From positions 248,001 to 312,000 of the forward strand of contig JARHVB010000085.1 in NCBI GenBank assembly GCA_029222685.1: 64,000 bases of DNA, written 5' to 3'. Each line of letters opens with the position of its first letter. Within the stretch, counting starts at the first letter, position 1. Shown in pieces: positions 15,870 through 24,525 of the stretch. The DNA is from Terripilifer ovatus (GTDB taxonomy: Bacteria; Pseudomonadota; Alphaproteobacteria; Rhizobiales; Beijerinckiaceae). The notes below the pieces were generated by a model. The model was not told the DNA's origin and made no database searches. It saw only the letters and a program-made list of their open reading frames with translations. The translations under genes were made by a program, and so were the position numbers.

Positions 15870-17600
15870 CTATGACCGTGGCTTCGGGAGATAAAGATCC
15901 CAGCACGGTGTCAGCGCGACCTTACGGCGGTTTTCCAGCGCCGGGCGGAAGCCGTCGAGGATCTGTTCGCGAAAACTGGTGACGGGACAGGTCGGTACCA
16001 GGATCGCCGGAACGTTCGCCACATCGGCCATGGCCTCCGCCTGCAGCGCCGGGAAGGTCCGCGTCGGATCGATGCCGATGGCGATGTTGCGCACCGGACG
16101 GCGGTCGAGGATGTAGGGGAAGGGATCGACGAAATCGATCGAAAGAAGGCTGTCGAAATGGACGTTGTTCGCCGCCTCATAGGCGACGATGGCGCGGGCC
16201 GCCGCATCGACGTTCAACAGCCATGCGACCTGAAAATCCGGTTCCGCATGCAGCGCCTGCGATGGCAGCTGGTTCTGTTTGGCGAGCGAGACGTAGCTGT
16301 CGCGAAATTGGGCATAGTGAGCGTTGAGGATCTCGGCGCGATCGATGAGTTCTTTTTTGGCGCTGGCGCGACCGATGCGATCGAGATAAGTCGTCGGCAA
16401 AGGCGTATAGGCGCCGGCGGCAATCACCGCGCGCGCGCTGCGGTAAAGCGTATGCAGGGCAATCGGCAACGAGATTGCTGCAATCAATAGAATGACGACG
16501 GGACGCATCTTGTTGTCGCTGGTTTTCCAGCGGCACAGAATGCGCAGCAGGACCGGCCAGACGAGCAGATATTCCTGGCTGCCGGTGTTCTGGGTCTCGA
16601 ACACGGTGGCGCCGATGAAGGTGACGGCCAGCCAGACCGGATCGGTGTTCAGAAGCGCTCGCGCCCTGGCGATCCACGATGCGTCCCGGCGGGTCGGCAA
16701 AGCGTCAAAGCGGGATAGCGCATGCCAGGTGAGCAGCGCCAGCAGGGCTGCGACGCAGGCGACGACATCGAATTTCAATGTGATGACGCCGAGCAGACGC
16801 GGCAGGAACGTATTGCCGTTCATGCTGACCAGTGTGGCGATATCGTTGATATATTCGCTGTACATGCCGTTTGCGGCTTCGATGCAGGCATTGAAGAAGA
16901 CAAAGCCGGCCAGCGCGGAAACCAGACCAAGCCAGCCGATGCGGCCGCAGACCCAGGCGAAGAGGAGCAGGACAAGGGCAATGACGACGCCGGTCACCTT
17001 GATGAACAGAAGCGCCGTGAGCAGGACAGCGAGCAAGGTCGCCAGAACGATGGGAGAGCGCACGAACAGCAGCGCCGAAACCAGCACGTACAGCAGCAGC
17101 ATCGATTGCCGGTTGTAATTGCCGAACGCATCGAACGACGACGACGGATAGGCTTCGATGCCGTTGATCGGCAGAAAGCCGAAAATCAGGAACGGAATCA
17201 GAAGGCCGAGCGCCCGGGCGCGGGATGTGCGGTCGACACCCCTCAGGATGACAGCCATGCACGGCGCGGCGATCACGAGGATGCTCCACTGCACCGCGAG
17301 AATGGGATGGGCTTGCGGCCAGATCGTTTTCACGGCGGCGAAAAGATAATAGCCGAGACCGCCGACCGGCGTGAAGAAATCGGTGTGCGGCACCTGGCCA
17401 AACGCGAGCCGCTGCGCCGCGTCGTAGTAAACGACGATATCCCAATAGTTGGCGCCGACCGATAGCCTGATCGGCAGCGCGAGTAGCACCATGGCAACGA
17501 CGCAGCATCCGCCCAGCCAGAGCAGCGGCGACGTCCAGGAAGACGTGGCGTGCCAGACCTTTCCCGAAGCCGAGGCCGGAATGCTGCTGCTATCGAACAC
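15870..17600 (-). CDS. Polytopic membrane protein, probable GT-C-type glycosyltransferase
   Basis: A 576-residue protein with roughly ten to twelve hydrophobic helices and a hydrophilic C-terminal domain of about 190 residues. The first periplasmic loop has YYDAAQRLAFGQVPHTDFFTPVGG, with acidic residues in the position used by GT-C transferases that take sugar from polyprenyl phosphates. I recognise the architecture but no named family. The GTG start is seven bases after the stop of the DprE1-like gene, so it belongs to the same operon. It is the obvious candidate for transferring the lipid-linked pentose at the periplasmic face. Confidence 0.7.
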   Translation of the reverse strand: MFDSSSIPASASGKVWHATSSWTSPLLWLGGCCVVAMVLLALPIRLSVGANYWDIVVYYDAAQRLAFGQVPHTDFFTPVGGLGYYLFAAVKTIWPQAHPILAVQWSILVIAAPCMAVILRGVDRTSRARALGLLIPFLIFGFLPINGIEAYPSSSFDAFGNYNRQSMLLLYVLVSALLFVRSPIVLATLLAVLLTALLFIKVTGVVIALVLLLFAWVCGRIGWLGLVSALAGFVFFNACIEAANGMYSEYINDIATLVSMNGNTFLPRLLGVITLKFDVVACVAALLALLTWHALSRFDALPTRRDASWIARARALLNTDPVWLAVTFIGATVFETQNTGSQEYLLVWPVLLRILCRWKTSDNKMRPVVILLIAAISLPIALHTLYRSARAVIAAGAYTPLPTTYLDRIGRASAKKELIDRAEILNAHYAQFRDSYVSLAKQNQLPSQALHAEPDFQVAWLLNVDAAARAIVAYEAANNVHFDSLLSIDFVDPFPYILDRRPVRNIAIGIDPTRTFPALQAEAMADVANVPAILVPTCPVTSFREQILDGFRPALENRRKVALTPCWDLYLPKPRS

Positions 17601-17606
17601 TTGGAC

Positions 17607-18977
17607 CTACCCCACGAACATGCGATGCGCGGCTGGTTGGCCGGATCGTCTTGATGATTGGCCTGCTGCCGTTCTCAGTCCCAGTCTCTTGCTGAATGCG
17701 GATTCGGCCAGCGGGTCGATGAACGGCGCCATGTCGCGCCAGTTTGGAAACGAGGCTTCGAAGACCGCGAGCGGCATGCGGCTGTCTTTGTAGGGATTGA
17801 CCGCGCCGTCCGCCGCGAGCGTTATGGTGTCGAGTTGCGCCAGGAGTCGATCCGTCGCCTCGCCGATGTTGGGGAAATCCAGCGCCAGGGTGACGCCGCG
17901 CCGCGCGAACGACAGCAGGCCTGCTGCGGGCGTGTCGCCGAAGGCTTTCAGCACGCTGACGAAGGAATACAGGCCCGCCTTGTGCGCCGCGGCGAGAATC
18001 TCGCCGACTGCACCCTCGGCTGTTTCATGCGGTAGGACGCATTGATGCTGATGGAAGCCGCGCCGGCCATAGATGCGGTTCCAGCCGGCGATGCCGTCGA
18101 GGGGATAGAAATATTTGCGATGCCCGCGCCGACGCACGCCTTCGGATCCGGCGGCGAAATTGAGTTTGTTGAGCAGGCTGATGGTGCCTGGCCGCATTGG
18201 CGAGACCGGCGGCGTGAACGGTATGCCGAGGCGCGGACCGCCGGCGAAAGGTTCGATGACGCTGTCGCTGGCATGGTTGGCGCGCATGAAAAGACCGCGC
18301 CCGCACTTCGCGCCGCGCGCCGAACTGTCGATCCAGGCGACCGAATATTCGAAATCACAGTCGCTCTGCGCGCTGAGCCTGAGGAATTCGGCGATCGACC
18401 CGAACCTGATCGTCTCCTCGATGACATCGGGTGTCGCGGTCTGCTTCAGGGCGATCTCGACCCATGTGACCAGTCCGGTCAGTCCCATGCCGCCGATCGT
18501 GGCAGCGAAGAAGTCCGCATGGCTGCTTCTCGAACACACCCGCCGTGTGCCATCCGAGCGCACGAGTTCGAAGGCGCGTACGTGGTGGCCGAAGCTGCCG
18601 GCGCGATGGTGGTTCTTGCCGTGGACATCGTTGGCGAGCGCCCCGCCGAGGCTGACGAAGCGCGTGCCCGGCGTCACCGGCAGGAACCAGCCCAACGGCA
18701 CGATATGATCGATGATCTCGCCGAGCAGAATGCCGGCCTCGGCGCGCAGAATGCCGGTCTCCGCATCGAACTCGAGAATGCGGTTCATCTCGTGCGTGTT
18801 GATGGCAAGGCCCGCGGCCGGCAGCGCCGTGTCGCCATAGCTGCGACCGTTGCCGGTCGCGAGGTAGACGGCTTCCGGCGCTTGCGCCAGGCGCGCCTCT
18901 GTGGGGCGGACGACCGTCGCCGCGCAGGCCGCTATGCCGCCCCAGGAATGCAGAGTTTCGCGTCGTGTCTCGGTCAT
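17607..18977 (-). CDS. DprE1-like FAD-dependent polyprenylphosphoryl-ribose oxidase
   Basis: A 456-residue VAO-type flavoenzyme. GNGRSYGDTALP (43-54) and VSLGGALANDVHGKNHHRAG (108-127) match the FAD and substrate loops of mycobacterial DprE1. NPYKDSRM near 394-401 carries the catalytic Lys equivalent to K418. Position 365 is Ala where the mycobacterial enzyme has Cys387. It would oxidise decaprenylphosphoryl-ribose to the keto form on the way to the arabinose epimer. Its ATG 18977 overlaps the UbiA stop (ATGA). A longer in-frame ORF reaching 19820 is antisense or shadow to UbiA and is not used. No DprE2-like reductase gene is in the window. Confidence 0.87.
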   Translation of the reverse strand: MTETRRETLHSWGGIAACAATVVRPTEARLAQAPEAVYLATGNGRSYGDTALPAAGLAINTHEMNRILEFDAETGILRAEAGILLGEIIDHIVPLGWFLPVTPGTRFVSLGGALANDVHGKNHHRAGSFGHHVRAFELVRSDGTRRVCSRSSHADFFAATIGGMGLTGLVTWVEIALKQTATPDVIEETIRFGSIAEFLRLSAQSDCDFEYSVAWIDSSARGAKCGRGLFMRANHASDSVIEPFAGGPRLGIPFTPPVSPMRPGTISLLNKLNFAAGSEGVRRRGHRKYFYPLDGIAGWNRIYGRRGFHQHQCVLPHETAEGAVGEILAAAHKAGLYSFVSVLKAFGDTPAAGLLSFARRGVTLALDFPNIGEATDRLLAQLDTITLAADGAVNPYKDSRMPLAVFEASFPNWRDMAPFIDPLAESAFSKRLGLRTAAGQSSRRSGQPAAHRMFVG

Positions 18978-20290
18978 AACCACGTCGCCATCAGCATGAT
19001 GACGAGAACGAAGATGCCGATCAGATGACTGCGCCAGTCGCGGATGAGGAAATGCACCGGATCGTCCGGCAGTTCGCGACGCTTGGCCAAGACCCAGATG
19101 CGCGCGATCATATAGAGCAGCAGCGGACAGATGAGCCAGATCAGTTCCGGCGTCTGATAGAGCCCCGCCCGGCCCGCGCGGTCGACGTAGAGCGCCAGCA
19201 CGAGGACGGCGGAAAAGCCGCTGGAGACGCCGATCTGCGCCAGCATGTCGATATCGGAATAGCGATAGCCGCGGCCCATCACCCGCTTTTCGTCGGGCGC
19301 CTCGATGCTGACGGTGTCGAGCTCGACGTAGCGTTTGACCAGCGCCAGGCTGAGGAAGAGAAACATGGAAAGCGAGAGCAGCCAGAACGACAATTCGATC
19401 GTGGTCGCAACATTGCCGGCGAGAATGCGCAAGGTGTAGGACGCCGCCAGCGCCAGCACGTCCACCATCAATCGGCGCTTGAGATAGAAAGTATAGAGGA
19501 AATTGAGTGCCACGTAGGCGCCGATGATCCCAAGGAACGTCGGCGGAAGGAACAGGCTGAGCCCGATGGCCGCGATGAGCAGCGCCGGCATGAGAACAAG
19601 GCCATGGACGACGGGCAGCGCGCCGCTGGCGAATGGCCGGTTGCGTTTGACCGGATGCCGCCGGTCCTGCTTCAGGTCCATCGTATCGTTGAGCAGGTAG
19701 ATGCTCGAAGCGACAAGGCTGAGACAGAAGAAGGCGATGATCGAGGCGATGAGAATGTTGGCTTCGTCGAGCCGATGCGCCAGCACGGCGGGCGCGAATA
19801 CCAGTACGTTCTTCGACCACTGTTCGACGCGCATGGCCTTGGCGTATATGCGTAGCCGCCCGAACAATGACGTTCGTTTGGCGGCCGGGACGAATCCTTC
19901 GGCCGGAATTGCGCGCGCTTCTGCATCAGCGGCGACGGCGGCCTGTTCCGCATCCGGCGCGGCAAAGCCGAGATGCCGGGCAATCGCCAGAGCCCAGATT
20001 TTCGGCAGCCGGCTTTCCAGGACCACGGAGGCACCGCCCGCGCGCGCCTCGTCGAGACGCCGCAATTGTTCCGTATCGTAGACGAGCGATGCCGGATCGA
20101 TGGGAAGTTCCTGCGCGATGGCGTCGGCCAGCGGCTGGCGGCCACGAATGGTCCGCTTCAGGGCGTGCATCAGGGCCAGCGGTTTCGCCTTCAGCGAAAT
20201 CGCCCAGGTCTCCACAAGCGCATTCGATCTGAGCAGATCGCGGTCGAGATTGACCGCGATCGTCTGGTTGGTGACCGTCCCTTGCAACAT
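18974..20290 (-). CDS. UbiA-family prenyltransferase (DPPR-synthase-like) with degenerate HAD domain
   Basis: 438 residues. Residues 150-438 are a nine-helix UbiA domain with the Asp-rich motif NDTMDLKQDRRHPVKRNRP at 201-219 and YSDIDML at 344-350. These are typical of decaprenyl-phosphate 5-phosphoribosyltransferases (Rv3806c type). Residues 10-110 resemble the start of a HAD phosphatase: VNLDRDLLRSN at 13-23, but with Asn14 where the nucleophile Asp should be, and no motifs III/IV. In related proteins this domain may remove the 5-phosphate. Here it looks catalytically dead. It is first gene of the ubiA-dprE1-GT operon. Confidence 0.87.
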   Translation of the reverse strand: MLQGTVTNQTIAVNLDRDLLRSNALVETWAISLKAKPLALMHALKRTIRGRQPLADAIAQELPIDPASLVYDTEQLRRLDEARAGGASVVLESRLPKIWALAIARHLGFAAPDAEQAAVAADAEARAIPAEGFVPAAKRTSLFGRLRIYAKAMRVEQWSKNVLVFAPAVLAHRLDEANILIASIIAFFCLSLVASSIYLLNDTMDLKQDRRHPVKRNRPFASGALPVVHGLVLMPALLIAAIGLSLFLPPTFLGIIGAYVALNFLYTFYLKRRLMVDVLALAASYTLRILAGNVATTIELSFWLLSLSMFLFLSLALVKRYVELDTVSIEAPDEKRVMGRGYRYSDIDMLAQIGVSSGFSAVLVLALYVDRAGRAGLYQTPELIWLICPLLLYMIARIWVLAKRRELPDDPVHFLIRDWRSHLIGIFVLVIMLMATWL

Positions 20291-20377
20291 GTTGGTTCGC
20301 CAAACTGGTTAAGCGAATTTAAGACAACATGATTGCATTGAAAAAATGAAATCGTTCCGGGCGGTATGGTGAACAAA

Positions 20378-20402
20378 GGCGGGATTCTGTCGTGATCCCG
20401 CC
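20378..20402 (-). terminator. Intrinsic terminator of the E1 gene cluster
   Basis: GGCGGGAT (20378-20385) pairs with ATCCCGCC (20395-20402) around a nine-base loop. Read on the minus strand the stem is followed by TTTGTTC. It lies 63 bases after the stop of the last E1 gene and before the start of UbiA, so it probably separates the two transcription units. Confidence 0.7.
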
Positions 20403-20439
20403 GATTCACTGTTTGTATACTTAATCAGACATGAATTTG

Positions 20440-20459
20440 TTCACTAAAATTTTAGTGAA
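20440..20459. repeat. Perfect 20-bp AT-rich palindrome
   Basis: TTCACTAAAATTTTAGTGAA reads identically on both strands. It begins five bases after the stop of the last E1 beta gene and precedes the GGCGGGAT hairpin. It might be a protein-binding site, or in RNA an eight-pair stem with a four-base loop. Which it is cannot be told from sequence. Confidence 0.75.
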
Positions 20460-20464
20460 TTCAT

Positions 20465-21439
20465 TCACGCCTTTGGCAGCGTGCGCCGGACGGCATCGGC
20501 GATTTTGGCTGCAGTCGGCAGCAGGAATGCCTCCATCGGCGCGCTGAACGGCACCGGCGTATCGGGCCGCGCCACCCGCTGCACGGGCGCCTTCAGGGAC
20601 TGGAAGCCGCGTTCGGCCACCATGCCGGCAATGCCGGAGGCGACGCTGCCCTGCATATTGGTTTCGTCAACGACGACGAGACGGCCGGTGCGCGCGACCG
20701 AAGCAAGGATGCTGTCCTCGTCGAGCGGCGCCAGGGTCCTGGGATCGAGCACCTCGACGTCCACGCCTTCGCGCGCCAGGGTTTCCGCCGCGGCCATGGC
20801 GTCATGCACCATCAGCGAGATGGCGACGATGGTCACGTCCTTGCCGCGCCGCTTGATATCGGCCTTGCCGATCGGGATCGGCTTGCGGTCGTCGGCAACG
20901 TCGCCTTCCAGCGCCATGAGTTTCGCGTGGTTCATGATGAATGTCGGATTGTTGCTGGCAAGCGCCGCGCGCACCAGGCCGTACATGTCGCCGGGGTTGG
21001 ACGGCGCCAGGATTTCAAGTCCGGCCGTGTTCCAGATGAAGCCGTGGATGTTCTGGCTATGCTGCGGCGCGCCGCCGCCGCGCGCGCCTTCGAGACAATG
21101 GAACGTCACCGGCGCGGGAAGCTTACCGGCAGACATGTAATTGCTGACGGCCGCTTCGTTGATGATCTGTGAAAAGGCGAGAAACGAGAAGCTGCCGGTG
21201 GAGAGATCAACGAAGGGCCGCAGACCGGCCATGGCCGCGCCGACACCCACTGCCGCATTGCCTGCCTCGCAGGTCGGCGGATCGAAAACGCGCTCGTCGA
21301 ACCGGTCGGTCAGCCGGCTCATCAGCGCGCGCTGCGGCCCGAGGCCGAGCGGGCGGCCGAACAGATAGACCCTCTCGTCCTGCGCCATGGAATCGATGAT
21401 GGCGGTGACGAGCGCTTCCGCATGAGACATTTTTGTCAT
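20465..21439 (-). CDS. 2-oxoacid dehydrogenase E1 component, beta subunit (copy 1)
   Basis: A 324-residue transketolase-type beta subunit. TPISEPG-equivalent FDPPTCEAGNAAVGVGAAMAG is near residue 60, GPQHSQ-equivalent GAPQHSQNIHGF near 130, and DPRTLAPLDEDSIL begins the C-terminal domain. It should pair with the alpha subunit encoded next door to decarboxylate a 2-oxoacid or cleave acetoin with thiamine diphosphate. GGAGAA eight bases upstream selects ATG 21439. An in-frame GTG at 21454 lies inside the ribosome site region. No E2 or E3 gene follows. Confidence 0.88.
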   Translation of the reverse strand: MTKMSHAEALVTAIIDSMAQDERVYLFGRPLGLGPQRALMSRLTDRFDERVFDPPTCEAGNAAVGVGAAMAGLRPFVDLSTGSFSFLAFSQIINEAAVSNYMSAGKLPAPVTFHCLEGARGGGAPQHSQNIHGFIWNTAGLEILAPSNPGDMYGLVRAALASNNPTFIMNHAKLMALEGDVADDRKPIPIGKADIKRRGKDVTIVAISLMVHDAMAAAETLAREGVDVEVLDPRTLAPLDEDSILASVARTGRLVVVDETNMQGSVASGIAGMVAERGFQSLKAPVQRVARPDTPVPFSAPMEAFLLPTAAKIADAVRRTLPKA

Positions 21440-21450
21440 TGTTGTTCTCC

Positions 21451-22473
21451 TCACGCGAAAACATGTTCGAGGGCGGTCTGCGGCGCCGGCATCGGGCTAT
21501 CGATGGCGAACTTCTCGGCTGCCTGCATGCGTGCGATGGCCTTGCGGTCGAGCTCCCACATGCGGTCCTTCGCCTGCGGCGACGTCTTCAATAGACGCCG
21601 TGCCAACTTCAGCACCGGATCGTTCTCCTCGTACCAGGCCTTGTGCTCGCCGCTCATCGGCGCTTCGCCGGTCGCCATTTTGAGATCGGTGACGCCGGTA
21701 GACAATTCCGGCCAAAGCGGGGCGCTGCCGGCCCAGCGCCGGGTCATCGCCTCGATGAACATCGGGCCCTTGCCAGACCGGCAATGGGCGATCGCTTCCG
21801 CCACGGCGGCATGCACCTCGTCGACCTCCGTGCCGTCGATGCGGATCGAGGGAATGCCCATCGCGCCGGGGATCGAGCGCAGGTCGTTGGCTGCGTGCAC
21901 GAGCGACGTGTAGCCGCCGCGCGATTTGTCCCAGGCATCGGCGCTGTTGTTCTCGCACAGGAGCACGATCGGCAGCTTCCACAGCGAGGAAATGTTCAGC
22001 GCCTCGTAAGCGACGCCTTCTTCCAGCGCGCTGTCGCCGAAACAGGCCATATGGACGGAGCCGTCCTTCTTCATCTTGCGGGCGAAGGCGCCGCCGGCGC
22101 CGAGGCTGATCGAGCCGCCGACAACGCCGGACGTCGACAGGAAGCCAAGCGCTGGATCGCTCAGATGGATGGTGCCGCCGCGCCCAAGGCTGAGGCCGCC
22201 GGCCCGTCCCATGATCTCGGCGAGCGCCGGCCCGGGCTCGGCGCCGCGCGCGATGACATGGCCGTGGTTGCGATGGGTGGCGGTGATCGTATCGCGCGCC
22301 TCGAGTTGAGCGATGGCGGCGGCGCCGGTCGCTTCCTGGCCGATGTAGAGATGATAATGGCCGGTGAAATGATTCTCGACATTCATCTTGACGACCGATT
22401 CCTCGAACCGGCGCATCAGCAGCATCATCTCGAACAAGTGCCAAAGACGGTCTTCAGGCAATGCTGTCGTCAT
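21451..22473 (-). CDS. 2-oxoacid dehydrogenase E1 component, alpha subunit (copy 1)
   Basis: A 340-residue ThDP-binding alpha subunit. The motif FGDSALEEG...LLCENNSAD binds ThDP-Mg, with GDS in place of the usual GDG, and HRNHGHVIARG and HLSDPALGFLSTSGVVGG are active-site loops. It resembles acetoin or pyruvate dehydrogenase E1 alpha. It lies 11 bases upstream of the copy-1 beta start and 44 bases downstream of the copy-2 beta gene, all on the minus strand. The substrate is not evident. Confidence 0.88.
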   Translation of the reverse strand: MTTALPEDRLWHLFEMMLLMRRFEESVVKMNVENHFTGHYHLYIGQEATGAAAIAQLEARDTITATHRNHGHVIARGAEPGPALAEIMGRAGGLSLGRGGTIHLSDPALGFLSTSGVVGGSISLGAGGAFARKMKKDGSVHMACFGDSALEEGVAYEALNISSLWKLPIVLLCENNSADAWDKSRGGYTSLVHAANDLRSIPGAMGIPSIRIDGTEVDEVHAAVAEAIAHCRSGKGPMFIEAMTRRWAGSAPLWPELSTGVTDLKMATGEAPMSGEHKAWYEENDPVLKLARRLLKTSPQAKDRMWELDRKAIARMQAAEKFAIDSPMPAPQTALEHVFA

Positions 22474-22517
22474 GCGTTCCTCCTGTCTTCATTGTTGTTG
22501 GCGGTGTGGTGTTAGGC

Positions 22518-23501
22518 TCAGCCTAGCACGGCGCGGACGTGTTGCGCGATTGTCTTGGCGTCCGGCCGCGCCAGTTTCTCCAGCGAGCGGCTGAACGGCA
22601 CCGGCGTATTGGAGCCCGCGAGCCGGCCGACCGGCGCATCGAGCCAGTCGAAGGCCTCCTCCGCGATCGTTGCCGCGATCTCGCCCGTCACGCCATAGGC
22701 GCGCGGTGCGCCGTCGATCACCAGGGCCCGGTGCGTGCGCTTGACGGAATCGATCACGGTTTTCGTATCGAAGGGCACCAGGGTGCGCGGATCGATGATC
22801 TCCACCTCGATGCCCTCGTCCGCCAGCAGTTTTGCCGCGGCCTGCGCGAATTCCACCATGCGGCCGATGGCGATAAGTGTGACGTCGCGGCCCTCGCGCA
22901 CGATACGCGCCTGGCCGAGCGGCAGCACATGATCGCCGGCCGGGATATCGCCCTTCATCGTATAGAGCAGCCGGTCCTCGAAGATCAGCACCGGGTCGTC
23001 GTCGCGGATGGCCGCCTTCCAGAGGCCCTTGGCGTCGGCCGGCGTCGAAGGAATGGCGATCTTCAGCCCCGGCACATGCGCCGCCCAGGCATGAAAGCTC
23101 TGAGAATGCTGCGGACCGAGATTGGCGCCGAGCCCCATGGTGGTGCGCAGTACCAATGGAACCTTCGCCGTTCCATTCGACATATAACGCACCTTCGCCG
23201 CCTGGTTGACGAGCTGGTCCATGACCAGGGTCATGAAATCGCCGAACATGACCTCGAACACCGGGCGCAATCCGCTCATCGCCGCGCCGACTGCCATGCC
23301 GAAGGCGCCGGGCTCGGAGATCGGCGTGTCGATGACCCGGTTTGCGCCGAATTCGGCGAACAGGCCTTCCGTCTGCTTGAACACGCCGCCGGCTGCAGCA
23401 ACGTCTTCGCCGATGACGACGACATCGGCATTGGCGCGCATTTCCTCGAACAGGGCTTCGAGCACGGCTTCGCGATAGGTGAGGATGCGTGGCTCAGCCA
23501 T
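22518..23501 (-). CDS. 2-oxoacid dehydrogenase E1 component, beta subunit (copy 2)
   Basis: A 327-residue beta subunit. The start MAEPRILTYREAV at 23501 overlaps the alpha stop by eight bases, so translation is coupled. Longer in-frame extension upstream is in the overlapping alpha gene and is rejected. VIDTPISEPGAFGMAVGAAM, NLGPQHSQSFHAWAAHVPG and EIIDPRTLVPFDTKTV are classical pyruvate/acetoin E1-beta motifs, more canonical than in copy 1. It forms an alpha2beta2 enzyme with the product of the gene before it. Confidence 0.9.
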   Translation of the reverse strand: MAEPRILTYREAVLEALFEEMRANADVVVIGEDVAAAGGVFKQTEGLFAEFGANRVIDTPISEPGAFGMAVGAAMSGLRPVFEVMFGDFMTLVMDQLVNQAAKVRYMSNGTAKVPLVLRTTMGLGANLGPQHSQSFHAWAAHVPGLKIAIPSTPADAKGLWKAAIRDDDPVLIFEDRLLYTMKGDIPAGDHVLPLGQARIVREGRDVTLIAIGRMVEFAQAAAKLLADEGIEVEIIDPRTLVPFDTKTVIDSVKRTHRALVIDGAPRAYGVTGEIAATIAEEAFDWLDAPVGRLAGSNTPVPFSRSLEKLARPDAKTIAQHVRAVLG

Positions 23502-24525
23502 AGACGTGCCTGTCGAGTGCGCTGCTGTCGGGCTCTGGTGCGCGGCGCGCGGCATCGACGGCGCTCGCCACCTGTGCGGCCACGGTCTGATCGATGTTGG
23601 AAAGCTTGCGCGCGCCGATGCCGTGATGTTTGGCGAGCCACGCCGCGAAGCGCGGCAGCGGGTCCTTGGCGCGCCAGGCCTTCGCCTCGGCATCGTCCTT
23701 GTAATCCTGCTTGTCGCCAACATGGTGGCCGCCGTAGCGCCAGGTGTTGCAGATGAGAAACGACGGGCCGCCGCCCTTGCGTGCCTTTGTCACGGCGGCC
23801 AGTGCCGCCTTGCGCACTGCCAGTACGTCCATGCCGTCGATCGTCTTTGAAGGAATGCCGAACACCTCGCCGCGCGCCGGAATGCTGTCGCCCGCCGTTA
23901 CGTCGTCGATGGCGGTGAACTCGCCATAGCCGTTGTTCTCGCAGACGAAGACGACGGCAAGCTTCCAGATCGCCGCCATGTTCATGCATTCGTGCAACAG
24001 GCCCTGGTTGAGCGCGCCGTCGCCGAAGAAGCAGACCGAAACCGCACCGCTGTTACGCGCCCGCGCGGTGAGCGCCGCGCCGCATGCCAGCGGAATGCCG
24101 CCGCCGACAATGCCGTTGGTGCCGAGATTGCCGTGTTCCAGATCGATGACATGCATGGAGCCGCTGCGGCCCCCGCCATAGCCGGCCGCCTTGCCGAGAA
24201 TTTCCGCCAGCAGCAGATTGGGCTCGGCGCCGCGCGCCAGGCAATGGCCGTGGCCGCGATGATGGCTGGCGATTATGTCGCGTGGCTCCAGCGCGGAAAT
24301 CACGCCGACATTGGTCGCCTCCTGGCCCGAGCACAGATGCACGAGGCCCGGCACCAGCCCGCTCGTCGCCAGGCTGCGCACGGCCTCTTCGAAGGCGCGG
24401 ATCAGTGCCATTTGCCGATAGATCGCCAGGAATGCGGCGGAGTCCTGCCGGGTCCCCGGTTGCGGTTTGCGCGGCTTTGGCGCGGGTATTTTTGATTTTG
24501 CTGCGGGCTTCTTGGATTTGGCCAT
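23494..24525 (-). CDS. 2-oxoacid dehydrogenase E1 component, alpha subunit (copy 2)
   Basis: About 343 residues from ATG 24525; ATG 24540 is also possible. The N-terminus is a Lys/Pro/Ala-rich tail (KSKKPAAKSKIPAPKPRKPQ) of about 25 residues before the enzyme domain. It may be disordered. FFGDGALNQG...VFVCENNGYGEFTA is the ThDP motif, and HHRGHGHCLARG and GNLGTNGIVGGG are active-site loops. It heads the four-gene alpha-beta-alpha-beta cluster and is divergent from the molybdenum hydroxylase operon by about 190 bases. Confidence 0.9.
   Translation of the reverse strand: MAKSKKPAAKSKIPAPKPRKPQPGTRQDSAAFLAIYRQMALIRAFEEAVRSLATSGLVPGLVHLCSGQEATNVGVISALEPRDIIASHHRGHGHCLARGAEPNLLLAEILGKAAGYGGGRSGSMHVIDLEHGNLGTNGIVGGGIPLACGAALTARARNSGAVSVCFFGDGALNQGLLHECMNMAAIWKLAVVFVCENNGYGEFTAIDDVTAGDSIPARGEVFGIPSKTIDGMDVLAVRKAALAAVTKARKGGGPSFLICNTWRYGGHHVGDKQDYKDDAEAKAWRAKDPLPRFAAWLAKHHGIGARKLSNIDQTVAAQVASAVDAARRAPEPDSSALDRHVYG

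Noticed and set aside
18978..19820. N-terminal extension of the DprE1-like gene
   Set aside because: The extension lies antiphase within the UbiA gene on the same strand. The ATGA overlap at 18974-18977 marks the true start.
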